Assembly (NCBI GenBank): GCA_006386115.1
Contig: VFIW01000107.1
Span: 78,954-142,953 of the forward strand
Source of the DNA: Globisporangium splendens
Taxonomy: Eukaryota; Oomycota; Peronosporomycetes; Pythiales; Pythiaceae
Direction: 5' to 3'
Length of the DNA: 64,000 nt
Made by a program: the position numbers and the translations under genes. Of the stretch, positions 31,711-44,682 are shown piece after piece. The notes beneath the pieces are model-generated. The model was given only the letters and a program-made list of their open reading frames with translations, did not search any database and was not told the DNA's origin. How positions within the stretch are numbered: position 1 is the stretch's first letter; each line of letters opens with the position of its first letter.

Positions 31711-34351
31711 TCACTTAGCATCCTTCGTCTCCACCAAGGTGCTCAGAAGATCCGACAGCACCAGGCCACAACTGCTTTGTCGCTCAGGGCATCTGGCATA
31801 GACAGCAGACTCCGAAGCGTACTGAGCTTGCGCGAAACCTGCAACAATCAGCCAGAAACACAAAAGTCAAGTGAATCAATTGCCTCACCGAAACAGCCAC
31901 CAGCAAAAAGGAATAGAAAACACCTACGTCGCTTGAAAAAATCGTACGCTGCGCCAGCGTCAAAGCCCGAGCAGCTCAGCACAAAGCTGCTCCGGTGGCG
32001 CGCTTGCGCTGCTTCCGACTTTTGTAACATCGCAATGATCCGCTGCTGAAAATCCGAAACCTCGTCGTTTTCACCATCGGTCAAAGTGTCCACTCCGATT
32101 GGTCTGACTTCAACAGCAGCAGTGTCCTGCTCGGTCGATTCAGCAACCAGCGGACACGCAATGTCGCCAACAACGATAAACGCCGCCGCGGCAGCAGTTT
32201 GCACCTCCTCCAGCTGCGATAACACGGCACGACAGACGCCAGCATCCATCTCGGGCACACAAGACAAGTCTTTGGACGGATGGAAGACCACGACGTCCCC
32301 AGAATGGTCCGAACGAGTGTCCAACTCAGCATTGCTTGACGGTTTCTCGGTGATTTTCGACAATTTCTTAACCTTGGTCACCATTTTCTTCTTACGACGC
32401 TGCGAAGCCGTCATTTCTGCTGGAGCGTTCGCTTTCTCTTGTTCCTTCACGCTCACGTCTGACTCACTCACGTGAATGACGCCGTTGATATTGTACACCG
32501 AGCAGTGGATGGCAATGCGACCAGCAACGTTGAAACGCCACGCAAACCCGCTTCCAGCACCGAGCAGAGGCGTCGAGACCTTGCGAACCAGCGTCTCTGA
32601 ACGATCGAACTGCGTCGCGTCGAGCGGGTGCTCGACCATACCCAAAGTCGATTCGCTTACACGCCAGACCACGACATCTCCCTTCTGGATGAACAACTCC
32701 GCAGGCTTGAACACGAAATCTTCCAGCAGCACCTCATGAACCTTCAGTTTCGCATCACTCGATGTCAAGCTTTCGATCTTGTCCAATGGCAACGACGTTG
32801 GGAAGTTCACATCCGCCAGGTCCAGTTCGGACGAAGATGCCAGCGCATTCCTGCTCGCAATTGCATTATCGCCGGAAATTAGACTGTACTGGAGACCAAA
32901 CGCCTCGTCGTCCGAGCCCGATTGCGTTTCCTGACTCGACGATTCCACCACTAGGCAGCTCAGGCTCGTCTTTGTCTTCGTTGCCGAATTCGCGTGTACT
33001 TTCAGCGAATGACGCTCTTCTCGTGTATACGCTAGCTCTTCGTCTTCCTCATTTGTGTTCTGGGACGACTCTGTCTGCTCGTTTACGACCGTGAGTGCTG
33101 GCGTTGTTTGTGCGGGAGCCGAGGTAGCAACTGGTTTGACCTTCCACAGCAACTGCTTCATTAAACTGGGATTGGCTTTCCTGTTGCTGTTGTTGCTGGC
33201 AGTTTGCTTTCGACGCCGGAGCTCAAATGCAGCGTCTTTCCGTTGCTTTCGCACGTGTGTCTGCTGCTGTGGCTTTGACTCACTGACATCAGTCTTTGGG
33301 TAATCAATTGGTTCCGTTGGCTGCTTGATCTTGGTCATCAAATTGCTGACAGCAGCAACAGGATGCACGGATTCCGTCGCCACAGAATCCGATCTCTCAG
33401 ACGATCTATCGCTTCCAGCTAACTCTGCAAAGAAGATACACAAACACGTGGTTAGTCGCATACATACACGCATCAATCAATGACGGGAATGAAGGGCTCA
33501 CCTCTATCGCGAACCTGGTGTCTATGCTTCGTCTTGTTCTGGCGCTTCGCTTTCGGAGTAATCGGCAGGTCAACTGCATCTTTACCTGCGACCGTCACCT
33601 GTTTCTCGCTCGCCTCAACACAAGACGTTTTCACGATCTCAACCGGTGATGTTGCCGTTGCCTCCTGCGCATTGTCACTACATACCGTTGTTGCAGGACC
33701 TGCTTCACTCTCACCAGCAACTGGCGTCTCCTTGCGCATCTTTTCGCTCTTGTTCTTCGTCGGCTTCTTGCCACTTCTATGCGGCAGTTCATTCGCCACA
33801 GGCTTGTGCTTCTTTTTGCGCGTGTACGAAGCGCCTTCTGGCAATCGACTCGACGCATCAGCATGTCGCTGGCTTTTGCCTTTCACAACCACTGCTGAGG
33901 TATCGACAGCGTCCACAGGATCCACATCACGATGCTCGAGCTGATTATCGCCTGCTTCTCCGGCAACGACGCCTTTATTCGCACGCTCTTCGCTGTTCGT
34001 ATTGCTCGTATCGCGGTTCTCTGATGCGCCAGCGACGACAGCACGCTTCGCCTTCAGCGGCTTCGCTTTCGCTTTCGGCTGCTGCTTGACGACCGTAGCT
34101 GCTGGCGTCGCGGGATCGTCGTCATTATGCTCACTACTGCTGTTATTATTGTTGTTATTGTCCGCCACAGGCACTTTGCGGCGATAGCGCATGCCAAAGG
34201 GGAGGACGCCAACCGACGAATAGACTGCATGCATGTGTAGTCAACCCATTAGCGTATCGCTCAGTTTGCCAACGCTCCCATAAAGATACCCACTACATAT
34301 GCGCACATATACGTCTCCATATATACGCACCTTTCTCTGGTGTTTTGCCCA
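31711..34351 (-). CDS. Cupredoxin-domain protein with long polar basic N-terminus
   Basis: Proposed exons 34351-34330 (start MGKTPEK), 34224-33502, 33424-31928, 31838-31711, all in consistent phase 1, about 789 residues. The first 450 residues are Lys/Asn/Ser/Thr-rich with nuclear-localisation-like basic runs (KAKAKPLKAKRA, RKKKHKPVAN). A cupredoxin-like domain follows: VHEVLLEDFVFKPAELFIQK, GDVVVWRVSESTLGMVEHPL, then GSGFAWRFNVAGRIAIHCSV and NINGVIHV. His in VEHPL and Cys in IHCSV sit where type-1 copper ligands lie, but the usual His/Met spacing after Cys is not clear, so copper binding is uncertain. The first mini-exon and last exon rest on splice consensus alone; without the last splice the frame ends at 31848. 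Confidence 0.6.
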
Positions 34352-35929
34352 TGCTGCTTATGGACTCGTAGGTGGCGCTTGTATCAACTGTGTGTACGTA
34401 CGAACGAAGACGCCTTTGTGGAAGGTGTCTCTTGACGACTCAGCTTATGGCGGTGGCGTATTGTTTTTTATGTGTGTGTGTGTGTGTTTTTTTCTTTCGA
34501 CAGATCCACAGGCCAAACAGGCCGTTGCAAAACCACCCACCCACCCACCCGTATGCAGTAATCAATCACAGCATACATAGTTGTGTCCAAAACCCGGGTT
34601 TAGTGGGTTCTGCGGGTTTGTTTTTGTGTTGGAGAAAGAAAAGATAAAATACGGCGAAATGCATAAATTACTTGCAATGCAGCTTTTTCTAGAAGAAACG
34701 ATGCCTGTGAGCGTGTTGAGCACGAAAATGCGGACCTTGGAACTCGTCGTGTGAAGTCTTTGTGGGATCTTTGTGGCCGATGTATCTGTCACCTTGATGC
34801 TGCTTACCAGTCAACGTGCATCTGAAAGGCGGCCGTTATCGTGTAGACAGGGTGGTTAATAGAAGCAGCTTACGGTATCTGCTGACTGACTGGTGTGACT
34901 GATCAGTCTGTTCGGATCTTGAGAAAATGGCTCCAGGAATTGAAGTTTTGAGGTCAAAGATGGCTACTTTGGTGGGCTTGAGAGCTACAATGGCTCGGAG
35001 TTGTGCGCTTCATCCGCTGGTAGGAGGCTTGTGTATCAGATGAGCTTGTGCATCTCCAGGAGTGCTCGCATAAGTGATTTGCAGACGAGTTGTAGATGGG
35101 CACACGACCACCAAGGACACGCTTGAGGTCCTTCGGTTGTCGCATTGTTCCTCCCTCTACAGATGCCTATCTGCTGTGATTGAAGAGCGATTTCGGTTGG
35201 TCCGATCTCTCCAGATGGCGCAGATGGGACTGCTGTTCGCACGAATTATCGACAAGAGGAAACATTCTACTGTTTTTTACTGCGCCAATGCGACTGAACT
35301 AGCCAAGAGCACCAAGGTAATACAACTTTCACCGAGTGGAAAGTGTTGCCGCACAGCATTTTGTCTGACGCGTTGATCCTGGGGTTGCGAGCTTTATATG
35401 GTCGCAAAATCGGAGGTTACAGGGGTTCGTGTGGTACACTTTAATCACGAAATTCAGTCTATCTTGAAAATCGAGAGAGGAATGATGGTAACTTCTTTTC
35501 ACCAGACGAATGGCTACAATTACTTGTCTTGGGCATGTCAACAACTCCATTCGTGATCGACGAGAGACTGCAATGCTAGGATGAGGATTTGGTATTGCTC
35601 TTGCGAATCCGTTAGACAAATGACAGCCACGAGCCCAGACTCGAGTGAAAGCGACATGCATCTCTTGCAAACGACAAGCAATCACATGGCAAGGAGGGAT
35701 TTTACACATACCATTCATCGATTATGTCATTCAGTATGCTCCGAGTTTTTATTATAAACAATATCAGCACGAAGAAGACCCGAGCGGCGGCGTTTTCAAA
35801 TAAAAGCCACCTCACTGCGAACTTCGCTTGTAAACAAATCACGGCAAATAGTGCATCTTGCAAACTCACGCGTGGATGGGTAACCTGGCCATAACACCTG
35901 GCTGGATAGTACGGCTGCTCCAAAGTTGT
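34352..35929. other. 1.6 kb intergenic region
   Basis: Upstream of the cupredoxin gene and downstream of LRR pseudokinase A. TG microsatellite at about 34470-34487. No convincing ORF. Confidence 0.4.
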
Positions 35930-38348
35930 CTAGATGATCGTATTGACGACATTCGCTTGCGCGGCTTGCAAGACAACAATGATCTCTTCGGCACTCGGAC
36001 GGTTCATTGGAGAGAGCGACAGACACAGGTCAATCGTGTCACGCAGCGACTGAGGCGCTCGCATGTACTCCCGACGGTTCTCGTGAGGAGCCAGGGTTTC
36101 TTGTCGACGCACACGCCTCACAATCTCCACGTCGGACAGGGTGTTGCCTACCTCTTCCACTAGGCTCTGGAACGGAGTTGCACGGGCCAGGATCTCGCAC
36201 ATAATGACTCCGAACGCGTAAATGTTGATTCGCTTTGGGTCCTGTGGCGCAGAGCGGGTGATGATCTCCGGTGCCTGCCATGCGATCTGCCCCATGCCGT
36301 ACGTCTCGATCGTATCAAACTTCTCAGTATTTGGGTAGCAGTCAAAGAGATTCAACTTGCATTCCAAGGAGCTGTTGACGAGCACCTTGCGGCTGGACAA
36401 GTTGCGCACATACATGTTGCATTCGGAGCTGTGGAGGTGCGCGAGCCCCTTCGCAATGTCCAAACACATCCCGAGCTTCGCCTGAAGGTCATACTGGCTG
36501 TTGTTATCCATCAGAACGCTCTTCAAGTTGCCCTTGTCCATGAACTCCGCCACAATCGCGAAATCCGTCCCGGCAAGCCAAGTGACACCCACGAGGCTGA
36601 CAATGTTTTGATGGGAAAGAGTCGCCAGCACTTGTGCTTGGTTCATCAGATTCTTGGTGATGTATGCATCCGACACTTCTGCCTCCACGCGCTTCACGAG
36701 CACTTTGTTGCCCGTGAACTCGCCGAGCCACAATCTGCCGGCACCCACTGACTTGGTCAGGGTCACCTCGTGCTGCTGGAGACGTAAGCCACGCAGGGAC
36801 TCATCGCTCGAAATGAACGACAGCTTTCCGGACGCCTCGTCTTTTCCAATCAGGTTCACCGAGTTGTCGTCTGCCGCATGGTATCCGGTTGTTTTTGAAC
36901 GGGACGCACGTCTGCGGTACACCAAGAATGCTGCCACCACGAGAACGACAGCGACAACGAGCACGATGACCACAATCAATGTTGTACTGGAAGAGCCGCT
37001 GCTGCCGTCTGAAGTGGTAGCAGACGGGGATGGGGTCGACGCTGCACTGGGTGCGTTGGTTGTTGAGGTATCAGGGCAGACTTCGATTTTACCAAGCTCA
37101 GCTACTCCCGTGCCGCAGTCAGTTCCGAGTTCGAATGAGGTAGCGGATGCATTCGTGTCGATGTTCGCGGTCAGATTGTTGTAGGCATCTTGAGAAACAA
37201 ACCAAAAGCCGAGTGGACCAAACAAATCCACATTCCTGTAAAATGCAAAACAAGCACCAAACGTAAATTCCACAGACCATATAATCCCCAACCAGTGTAT
37301 AGAATTCAGCATGTCGTACGCTGTCACTTTCTGGTTGTATCGGCGCTGATAGAGGCACTTTGGCACATTTGTCAAACCTGAGTTGCCCACGATATCACTA
37401 AAGGAGAAAAAGAGGTACACACATAAACAAAAAAGATAAGAATGGACAACGCATTAACTCCTTCATAGGAACGCAGAAACGCACACTTGGTTGAGTTTGG
37501 ATGCCGAGGACACATCCAGAGACACGTCAGTGATATTCGAGTCCTCAACTTTCCTACGGTTTGCATCAAAAGAAAGTTTAATTTAGCGATCGCAAGCATT
37601 ATGTGACCATGAGTCAAGATCAATAAAGGCACGTACAGATAGGTGAGAACGTCTGGGACCTTGAGTTCAAGCAACGAGCTCTTGAAGTTCACCTTGGAGA
37701 ACGACCTGCACAACGGCAAATTTAGCACGTCAGTGCTTCTTCAGGCGCCAGCAGGAATCACTCCGAATCACCACGTACAGTGTGTATAATGTTTTATTGG
37801 AAAAATCGAAAGAAGCATTGACGACTGGTGGAGAGCTTGCGTTGCCACCGTTGCTGAATTCCCTGTGAAACCAAGAAAAGAGAGAGTTAGCATCGATTCG
37901 CGGCATGCTGCCAGCAAGCAGATGTCTTCATCCACCGCTCATCCAATAGAGTGCCGTACAGGCTTTGCAGCGTATCTGGCACCGAGACAATTGTGACAGA
38001 TGGGCAGGCGATGACGAAGTTGACAGCAGTCGAAAGTCCCACAGCTACATCGTCAGGGCTGCCCACGCACTTGTACGCAGCTTGGTTACTGTCCTTTGTG
38101 AAGATTTGGATGGTTGCCCCCTCGGCACAACTGGCGGGTACGAAAAATGGTGTTGGCGATGCCGTCGTCGGGGTCGGTGTTGTCGTTGGCGTCGCTGTGT
38201 TGGTCGTCGTGGGTGTCGTTGTCGGTGTCGCTGACGGTGTCGCATCGTTCGCAGCACTGTTATTTTGTTGCGCGTCGACAGTCGCCGTCGTCATTACCGA
38301 CGCGAGCGCGATCGCCGCGGCGAGAACCGCGTTTTTCCAGCGCACCAT
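35930..38348 (-). CDS. LRR receptor-like TKL pseudokinase (copy A)
   Basis: Six exons: 38348-37936, 37862-37779, 37705-37637, 37553-37485, 37397-37320, 37235-35930. All introns are phase 2; 672 residues. A signal peptide and Thr/Pro-rich linker precede leucine-rich repeats, each carried by its own 69-84 nt exon (for example SSLLELKVPDVLTYL). A transmembrane helix (STTLIVVIVLVVAVVLVVAA) leads to a kinase fold. It keeps a glycine loop (VGAGRLWLGEF), the beta-3 Lys (VLVKRVEAE) and APE (WQAPEII). The catalytic loop reads YVRNLSSRKVLV instead of HRDLxxxN, and DFG is replaced by LFD. The base, the metal Asn and the metal Asp are therefore all lost: a pseudokinase. Likely a plasma-membrane receptor that signals by docking. 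Head-to-head paralogue of the gene at 41757. Confidence 0.85.
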
Positions 38349-41300
38349 GCTTGCAGGACGGCGGGTAGTCGAGAGTCGAGCGGGAATGGCGCACTGAGGA
38401 CAGCAGCAGAGAGAGAGAGAGAGAGATCACAGGCGAACGAGGACGATCAAACCAACGGCACTCGCTTCCAGTCCTATTGCGGCTTTTTCGTGTTGGGAGC
38501 GACTGACTCTATGGAAAACAGAAAGAGAAGTGGCGTCGCGCACTTGGACCTGCGTCTCCTTTTTTTTTCACCCACACAGCATGCGAGACTATTATATACT
38601 CACATCCATTTACACAGGTCACTACATTATGCAGGTCAAAAAGGGTGTGTATTGATGTTTAGATGCACTGGGTATCAGAAGTTTACTGGTTTACGCAGTC
38701 TGGTTCGCGCAGGAGATGGACGCAATTTTGGTTGTTTTTTAGACACAAATCAGCAGTAGTTATTTTCGTTTAGCGCGGCAGGCATTTTTTTCTTTCAATG
38801 CCCCGCTTGATTTGTGGCACGTCCACATGCATGCGGTTTGTTCACAAACACCTATAGGTTTCTGAAGGCGATCTCCACGCATCCAATTATAAACTGTGGG
38901 GGCATGTTGAACATGGCGTCCAGCTGAAATATTTGACAGGCTTATTGTGTAGGGATGGGGATGATGTTCCGAGTCCACCCCTTCGAGCAAAGTCAAATTT
39001 CGAAGGAAGGGACTACCTTTGCGCATGAGGACGACTGAGGAAGGTCCATTGAGACGCCTGCCTGCCTGCCTGCCTCCAACTCGTTTTTCCCAAATGAGTT
39101 CCCAGTCCGTGGCCAGAAATCACCAAACGATTTGAGTGGCTTTGATCATCCTGGAATGCGTGGCTTGGCGACGTCAAGACAGCAGGTTTGTTTCTACCTT
39201 GTGTGACCATGGATCGTCAAAGTGCATTATATCATTTTATAGAAGGTTCTTCAGTACGCTTGTCAAGTCCTTCCGTTTTCATGAACATTAGCCAATATAG
39301 ATGATGAAAGGTGACATAAGTCCTTATTGGCAGGGCTTGGGATCAACCCACCCGCAAAGACATCAGATGGATCCGCTGGGTTCAAAACAGCCATTGCGGC
39401 AAAGTGAGCTCGTCTCGAACAACGACAGTTTGCAAAGTGACGAACTCAACCCAGCGCATGTGAGCAATCCCGCATAAGAACAATCCATGAGTTTGGTTTT
39501 CACGCACGCATCAGGCTCTCCGACGCGTTGTCTTCTCTGTCGTCCAATTCGCGACGAATAGTGAGCTCAGGCTTTGCTGCAAATGGATGAAGAGCACAGC
39601 TTGCACAATGGGGTCTGTTAGCCACTGCTCGCGCATCTCTTTGATATCAGTGCGCAGGTGAATGAGTTGCTGCTTGACGGATTTAATGAGCTTAGCTGCA
39701 TGTCCAGTGTCTGCCTCATTTCCACGGCGCAACGAATGGAGAGCACAATCAGCACGATTGGGGCTGCTTCCCACATGTGCAGTGTTCGCATCGCTGTGCT
39801 CCGTTTCAGTGCGCAGGCGAGCAAGTCGTTTGACAGATTGGAGCTGCACTCGTCTTCGTGCTGTAAGCCAATGAACCTGCACTTTGTTGAAGGCTCCTCT
39901 TCGCCAGTGCGTGAGACACCCCAGTCGTCTGTTTGCCACCCACCGCTGGGTTGGAGATCGTTTCAGCGCCAGCATCACACTTGCACTGAGCCAAGCGAAA
40001 GTGGTGGATATCAATTTATCTTGAGACGCTGATGAAGAAAAAGAGGATATGCAGTTGGTTTACACCCCCTGGTCGGATGAAACCTAGCGAGTAAAAAGCG
40101 AGTTGCATATGCACCTGTCGCAAGGCATTGCGCCAATTGGTGGTACTGCTGGGAGAGCCCTAGGCATGCTGGCGCGTCGTTGAGAATCAAACCCTAGGTG
40201 CACTGGCTCGTTGTTCATTTCCTATCTCGCGCGAAAAATGACCGATTGATATAGCGTTGCGGACTGGACAAACTGAAGCAATCGTCAGGAGCATCGCCAT
40301 TCAAATCGATCTTGAGACAGCGAAAACATATTCAGAAGAGAGCGCGAGAGAAAACAAAGAGCTGCATTGCCCAGTGCGGAGTATTACACTGCAGGTCTGT
40401 TTCGGTCCCGGTACAATTTAGGTCTACTGTGGAGAAATTGATCGAACTTCCTACCCAGACCCAAATTGCTTACAAGTGCAACAAAAATGCTCCTTTGAAG
40501 GTGTTAGATATGGTGCGAGGGCTTACAGCCTCTAGGTGTATGCTCCGGATTGTTGGATCATGCTAACTTGAGCATGTCTTGACTGCCTGGGAAAGACCTG
40601 ATGCGCTGCCAGCGCTCAGCATCAATGCACAGTGCATTAGGACATTGTTCGCCCTTCCTCAATATGTGTGGACTGAACCCAGCAGCAAAAGCCATCAACT
40701 TTCGCCATTTCTTTAATTAAAGGAGCATGAGACCAACAAAACGGCTTGCGCTTCCTCCTTTTTGGTCCACCTTTTCGTTCAGTACCGACACAACAGCAAC
40801 ACCGCAGAATGCGTGTTAACACATGCTTGGTTTCAGTGTCCTCGAACACCCCCTTGTCAATATTCCCGAGATGCAGCTGCTTGGAGCTCAATCATGAAAA
40901 CGAGGCAAACTACCAGGCATATGCACCACCATTAGCAAACAGCCAGCAGGCCAAGCTTAGGCGGCACTAACCCCCATCAGGCTCAATCCAGAGTGACAAC
41001 CTTTCAGTGCCCAGACTGAACTTGGTCAAGTCCCGTCGCAAAACTCAAATGCGCGGAAAGAGACGGCAAAGTTCGGGAGCTCACCGTCTATACTGCTGCT
41101 GCAGTGCACTCAATATAGAGTATGCTTACTCCACCTATCTGCAGGTAGAAGAATGGATGCGCATTGCATTCATCCATCCGTTGCTGCATGAAGTGCTGTC
41201 CGTTTCCGAATGCACCTCCATGTCAGCTTCGTATCTCTACAATAGCTTATTGTCTGCTCTATAGTGCCATCAAAAATGAGAAACCTCTCGTTTCTTTCCA

Positions 41301-41756
41301 CGCAATTCCGTTTTGCTAGTTTTCATCCAATCCGCACGTCGAATTTAGTCGATTTACCTATTAAAGCATCCATTTCAGCCAATCGTCTGCGAGTGTATCC
41401 GGCCCGTCCTTTTCCTCTTTCGTAGTACAACTCTCACTGCCGATTTCGGTCCAGTGAGAACTCTTGTATCGCATCGGTTCAGCTCGCCCTTTCTGCAAAC
41501 TCGCTATAAACAGGTCAATTGTCCATCAGGCTCTGTCGTTACGCATGATGAGCAGGTTTTCGTGAAGGCACGTACGTAGTTTTTCCAAAGATCATAATCG
41601 GGTTCTCTAGGAAGAGAGTGGCGCTCGCGGATGCCCAGTCGAGTCACCTCGCAATAGCCTCGCGTCCACAACGCAAAGCGTGGAGCGCGTGGGAAGTCAG
41701 TCAGCAGCATCTGTCTATTGCAGCAGTTTCCTACAAGAGCCGCGTGGGTGGTGTCG
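38349..41756. other. 3.4 kb region between the two pseudokinase genes
   Basis: Shared divergent upstream region of the paralogues, with an AG microsatellite at 38408-38426. Apart from the uncertain minus-strand ORF at 39511-40014, I see no coding evidence. Confidence 0.4.
39511..40014 (-). CDS. Uncertain hypothetical protein (possible 3' exon)
   Basis: 167-codon ORF with moderate codon bias. Arg-rich N-terminal half, then a helical, coiled-coil-like stretch (KLIKSVKQQLIHLRTDIKEM) and a Leu-rich end. No family recognised and no clear upstream exon or promoter. It may be a gene fragment or a chance ORF. Confidence 0.25.
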   Translation of the reverse strand: MISTTFAWLSASVMLALKRSPTQRWVANRRLGCLTHWRRGAFNKVQVHWLTARRRVQLQSVKRLARLRTETEHSDANTAHVGSSPNRADCALHSLRRGNEADTGHAAKLIKSVKQQLIHLRTDIKEMREQWLTDPIVQAVLFIHLQQSLSSLFVANWTTEKTTRRRA

Positions 41757-44143
41757 ATGCTGATGTCACGCTTCGCACTCGTGTGGCTCGTGGCGTTGGT
41801 GTCTCCGCTGCAAGGCGCCGCGACGTCGCTGGTCACGAGCCCCGCCGGCTGCGCCAAGCCGACACTCAAGCTCATTGGCGTGACAGACGTCGGGATCGTC
41901 TGTGACCAGCTCACGGTTGACAAAGTGCCGCTCGCGGGCATCACGAGCCTCGAGGTCGGCGTGCTCTCCGACACGCTCACCATCACGGCGCTCGTGATCG
42001 AGTCGCTCACCTCCATGTAGGACTCTGTGTGCAGCTCGGAGAACTTGGTGAGAATTTGCGGGGTTTGCTGACTTGTTGGTAAAATGATGAAATGCAGATA
42101 TATTCACAGTGGGAACGCGTCGGACACCCGTTACACTGGCGAGCGGAAGACGATCCAGTTTAACGCCGGGTTTTCTGAACTAAAGCAGCTGACGACGCTG
42201 TAAGTCGCTCGTGTTATTTCGCCATTAAAATGCGTTGAGGGGACAAGACTTCTGGACTGATAATGTGATTTTTTGTGTGTGCAAACCAAAACTTTAGATC
42301 GTTTACGAACGTGCTTTTCCAAGACCCAAACATTGTCCTCACGACCGCAGGCAAACTTACCAATCTGTGCGTTGCATTCTGTTGGCTGTTTCCGCGCGAC
42401 CAATCTTGTGGACTTTGGAAGCACTCACTCTGTTTTTATGTTTCTTCTATTTGGGACAGAGTAATCGACAACACAAATGCACAAGACGTGTCGCTGAAGA
42501 TCGCAGAAGGCGAGCAAATCGTGCTCACGTCCATGTGAGTGTGCTTTGGCACATGTCTCTGTATTTACCTAAAGATGTCGTCCATGCTGATCGAACTTGT
42601 TGTTTTTATGCAAACTTTAAAACAGTGACCTGCTGCGAAACTCTTTTACAAAACTGCCCAAGGTGCTCTACGAGCGTCAATACATCAGCAACAGTATCAA
42701 AGCGTACGTCTTCAGCCATTCTCATGCAGTCCAAGCCTGTTTTCTGACTATTCCTTTGATCTGTCTTCGTATAGTGACGTGGATGTTCCAGGCCAGACGT
42801 TCGAGGTGTTGGACGCTGCAAGCTACCAGACGCTGAGTTCTAATCTGGCTGCCACTGGCGTCTCCTTCGAGCTCAGTAACAGTTGCGACTTCAAGACAAT
42901 GACAGTAGGTCCATCGGGAGCGGCCATCGCTGGTGGAAAGTACAAAGTCTGTGACGCGTCCACTGCAGTCGGCACACCCCCAGCGAGAGACACCAACTCG
43001 ACGTCTTCTACTACACCAACACCAGTTGCAGCAGACACCGATTCCTCCAAGAGCAGTTCGTCGGACACGACGATGATCGTGCTGATCGTCGCCATCGCAG
43101 TTATTGTGCTCGCGTTAGCCGCGTATTTATTCCGACGTCACTACTTGAGCAAGAGGAGATCTGCCGCGCAGCAAACGAACGACAATACCGTGAATCTGAT
43201 CGGCAAAGTCGATACCACGTCCTCTGGAAAGGCGATCGTAACGAGCGACGAAGCATTGCGGAACTTCCGCTTGGAGAATCCTGTGGTATTGACCAAACCG
43301 GCAGGTACCGGACGATTGTGGATCGGTGAGTACAACAGAGAAAAAGTAATTGTGAAGCGGATAGAAGCCGAGGTCTCGGATCCGTACGTGACGAAAAGCC
43401 TGATCAACCAAGCGTGCGTCTTGGCGCCTCTCTCGCATGCGAATATCGTGAAGTTTATGGGCGTAACCTGGGTCGCAGGCACCGATTTCGCCGTTGTCGC
43501 CGAGTATATGGACAAAGACAATCTGAAGACCGTGCTGTCAGATGCTGAATGGGAGCTGGACATAGAGGCTAAGCTCGGCATTTGCCTGAACATTGCTCAT
43601 GCGCTCGCGTATCTGCACAATTCGGAGCAGAATATGTACGTCCGAAGCTTGTCAAGTCGCAAGGTGCTTGTAAACAGCTCCCTGGAGTGCAAGATCAACC
43701 TCTTTGATTGCTATCCGTGTCTGAAAAAGTTTCCAGTTGTGGAGAGCTACGGCTCTGGAGAAATCGTCTGGCAGGCGCCTGAGATCATCACGCGAGCCGC
43801 GCGGATCGACCTGAAGAAGGCAAATATTTACGCGTTCGGTGTCATCATGTGCGAGATTCTGTCGCGGTCGTCGCCGTTCCAGTCGCTGATCGACGAACTC
43901 GGCAACACGCGATCGGACGTGGAAATTGTCAAGCGAGTGCGGCGGAAGGAGGTGCTGATCCCGCACGAGCACCACCAGGAGTACATGTTTGCACCCGAGA
44001 GTCTGCGGAATACGATCAAGCTGTGTCTCTCGATCAACCCTGGGGACCGACCGAGCGCCGAAGACATCATCATGCTGCTCCAGGACGCCAAAGTAGAAGA
44101 AATCGCTGCGAGTCTACGTACAGGAGGCGATTTCTTTGTGTGA
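41757..44143 (+). CDS. LRR receptor-like TKL pseudokinase (copy B)
   Basis: Six exons: 41757-42016, 42098-42199, 42298-42366, 42460-42534, 42626-42703, 42775-44143. All introns are phase 2; 650 residues. Signal peptide (MLMSRFALVWLVALVSPLQG), leucine-rich repeats one per short exon (AGFSELKQLTTL, ILVLTTAGKLTNL-type), Thr-rich linker, transmembrane helix (TTMIVLIVAIAVIVLALAAY) and kinase fold. It keeps AGTGRLWIGEY, VIVKRIEAE and WQAPEII. As in copy A, HRD is VRS, the loop Asn is Lys (SSRKVLV) and DFG is LFD. Exon count, order and phases are the same as in copy A, three of the short exons being of identical or near-identical length. An alternative ATG two codons downstream is possible. Function as a scaffold or co-receptor is inference. 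Confidence 0.85.
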
Positions 44144-44682
44144 GTGTCTCGCGCCTGTTGTTTGTTGTTTTCCAATGTGCTGCATTCTCGATGGATGAGT
44201 GGAGTATTGAACGAGCAACCGCTGCTGTGTATTGTATGATGTTGTGTTTTGTAAATCTTAGATATTCAAACGGCAGTGAGATCAATGACAAGGAGGAATA
44301 AACGCGCAAGGAAGATTTTTGAGAACACCAGATTCCTTTGATCACATTTTTGACATTGGCGAGAGCTGAGAGGCAAACACAATCGCATCTTTCGGCGTAT
44401 TGACACGGAGAAACAGATGCTGGCCTCATAGCGAAGAGCGTTGGCATGAGCTTCAAGAATTTCACTCCGAATCGGTGGAAAGACGACACCTTGGTATCTC
44501 TTCGGACCATGTGCTTGTTGAAATGATCCCATGGCTTTCTTGACACGGAAGACGAGGCATCCTCCGTAAATTGATAAGTAAGACATCTGCTATAAATGAA
44601 TACCCTCCAAAAACTATGGTTGATTGACCTCTAGGAATTTGTTCTTAGGTGGAGCTAATTCACTGACAAGGCTGATTGATTG
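44144..44682. other. Intergenic region
   Basis: 3' flank of pseudokinase B and 5' flank of SMN. Minus-strand ORFs (44266-44586) have weak codon bias and no recognised match. Confidence 0.35.

Noticed and set aside
44266..44586. 106-codon minus-strand ORF downstream of pseudokinase B
   Set aside because: Only weak coding signal and overlaps the probable 3' UTR; could be a gene fragment but not supported.
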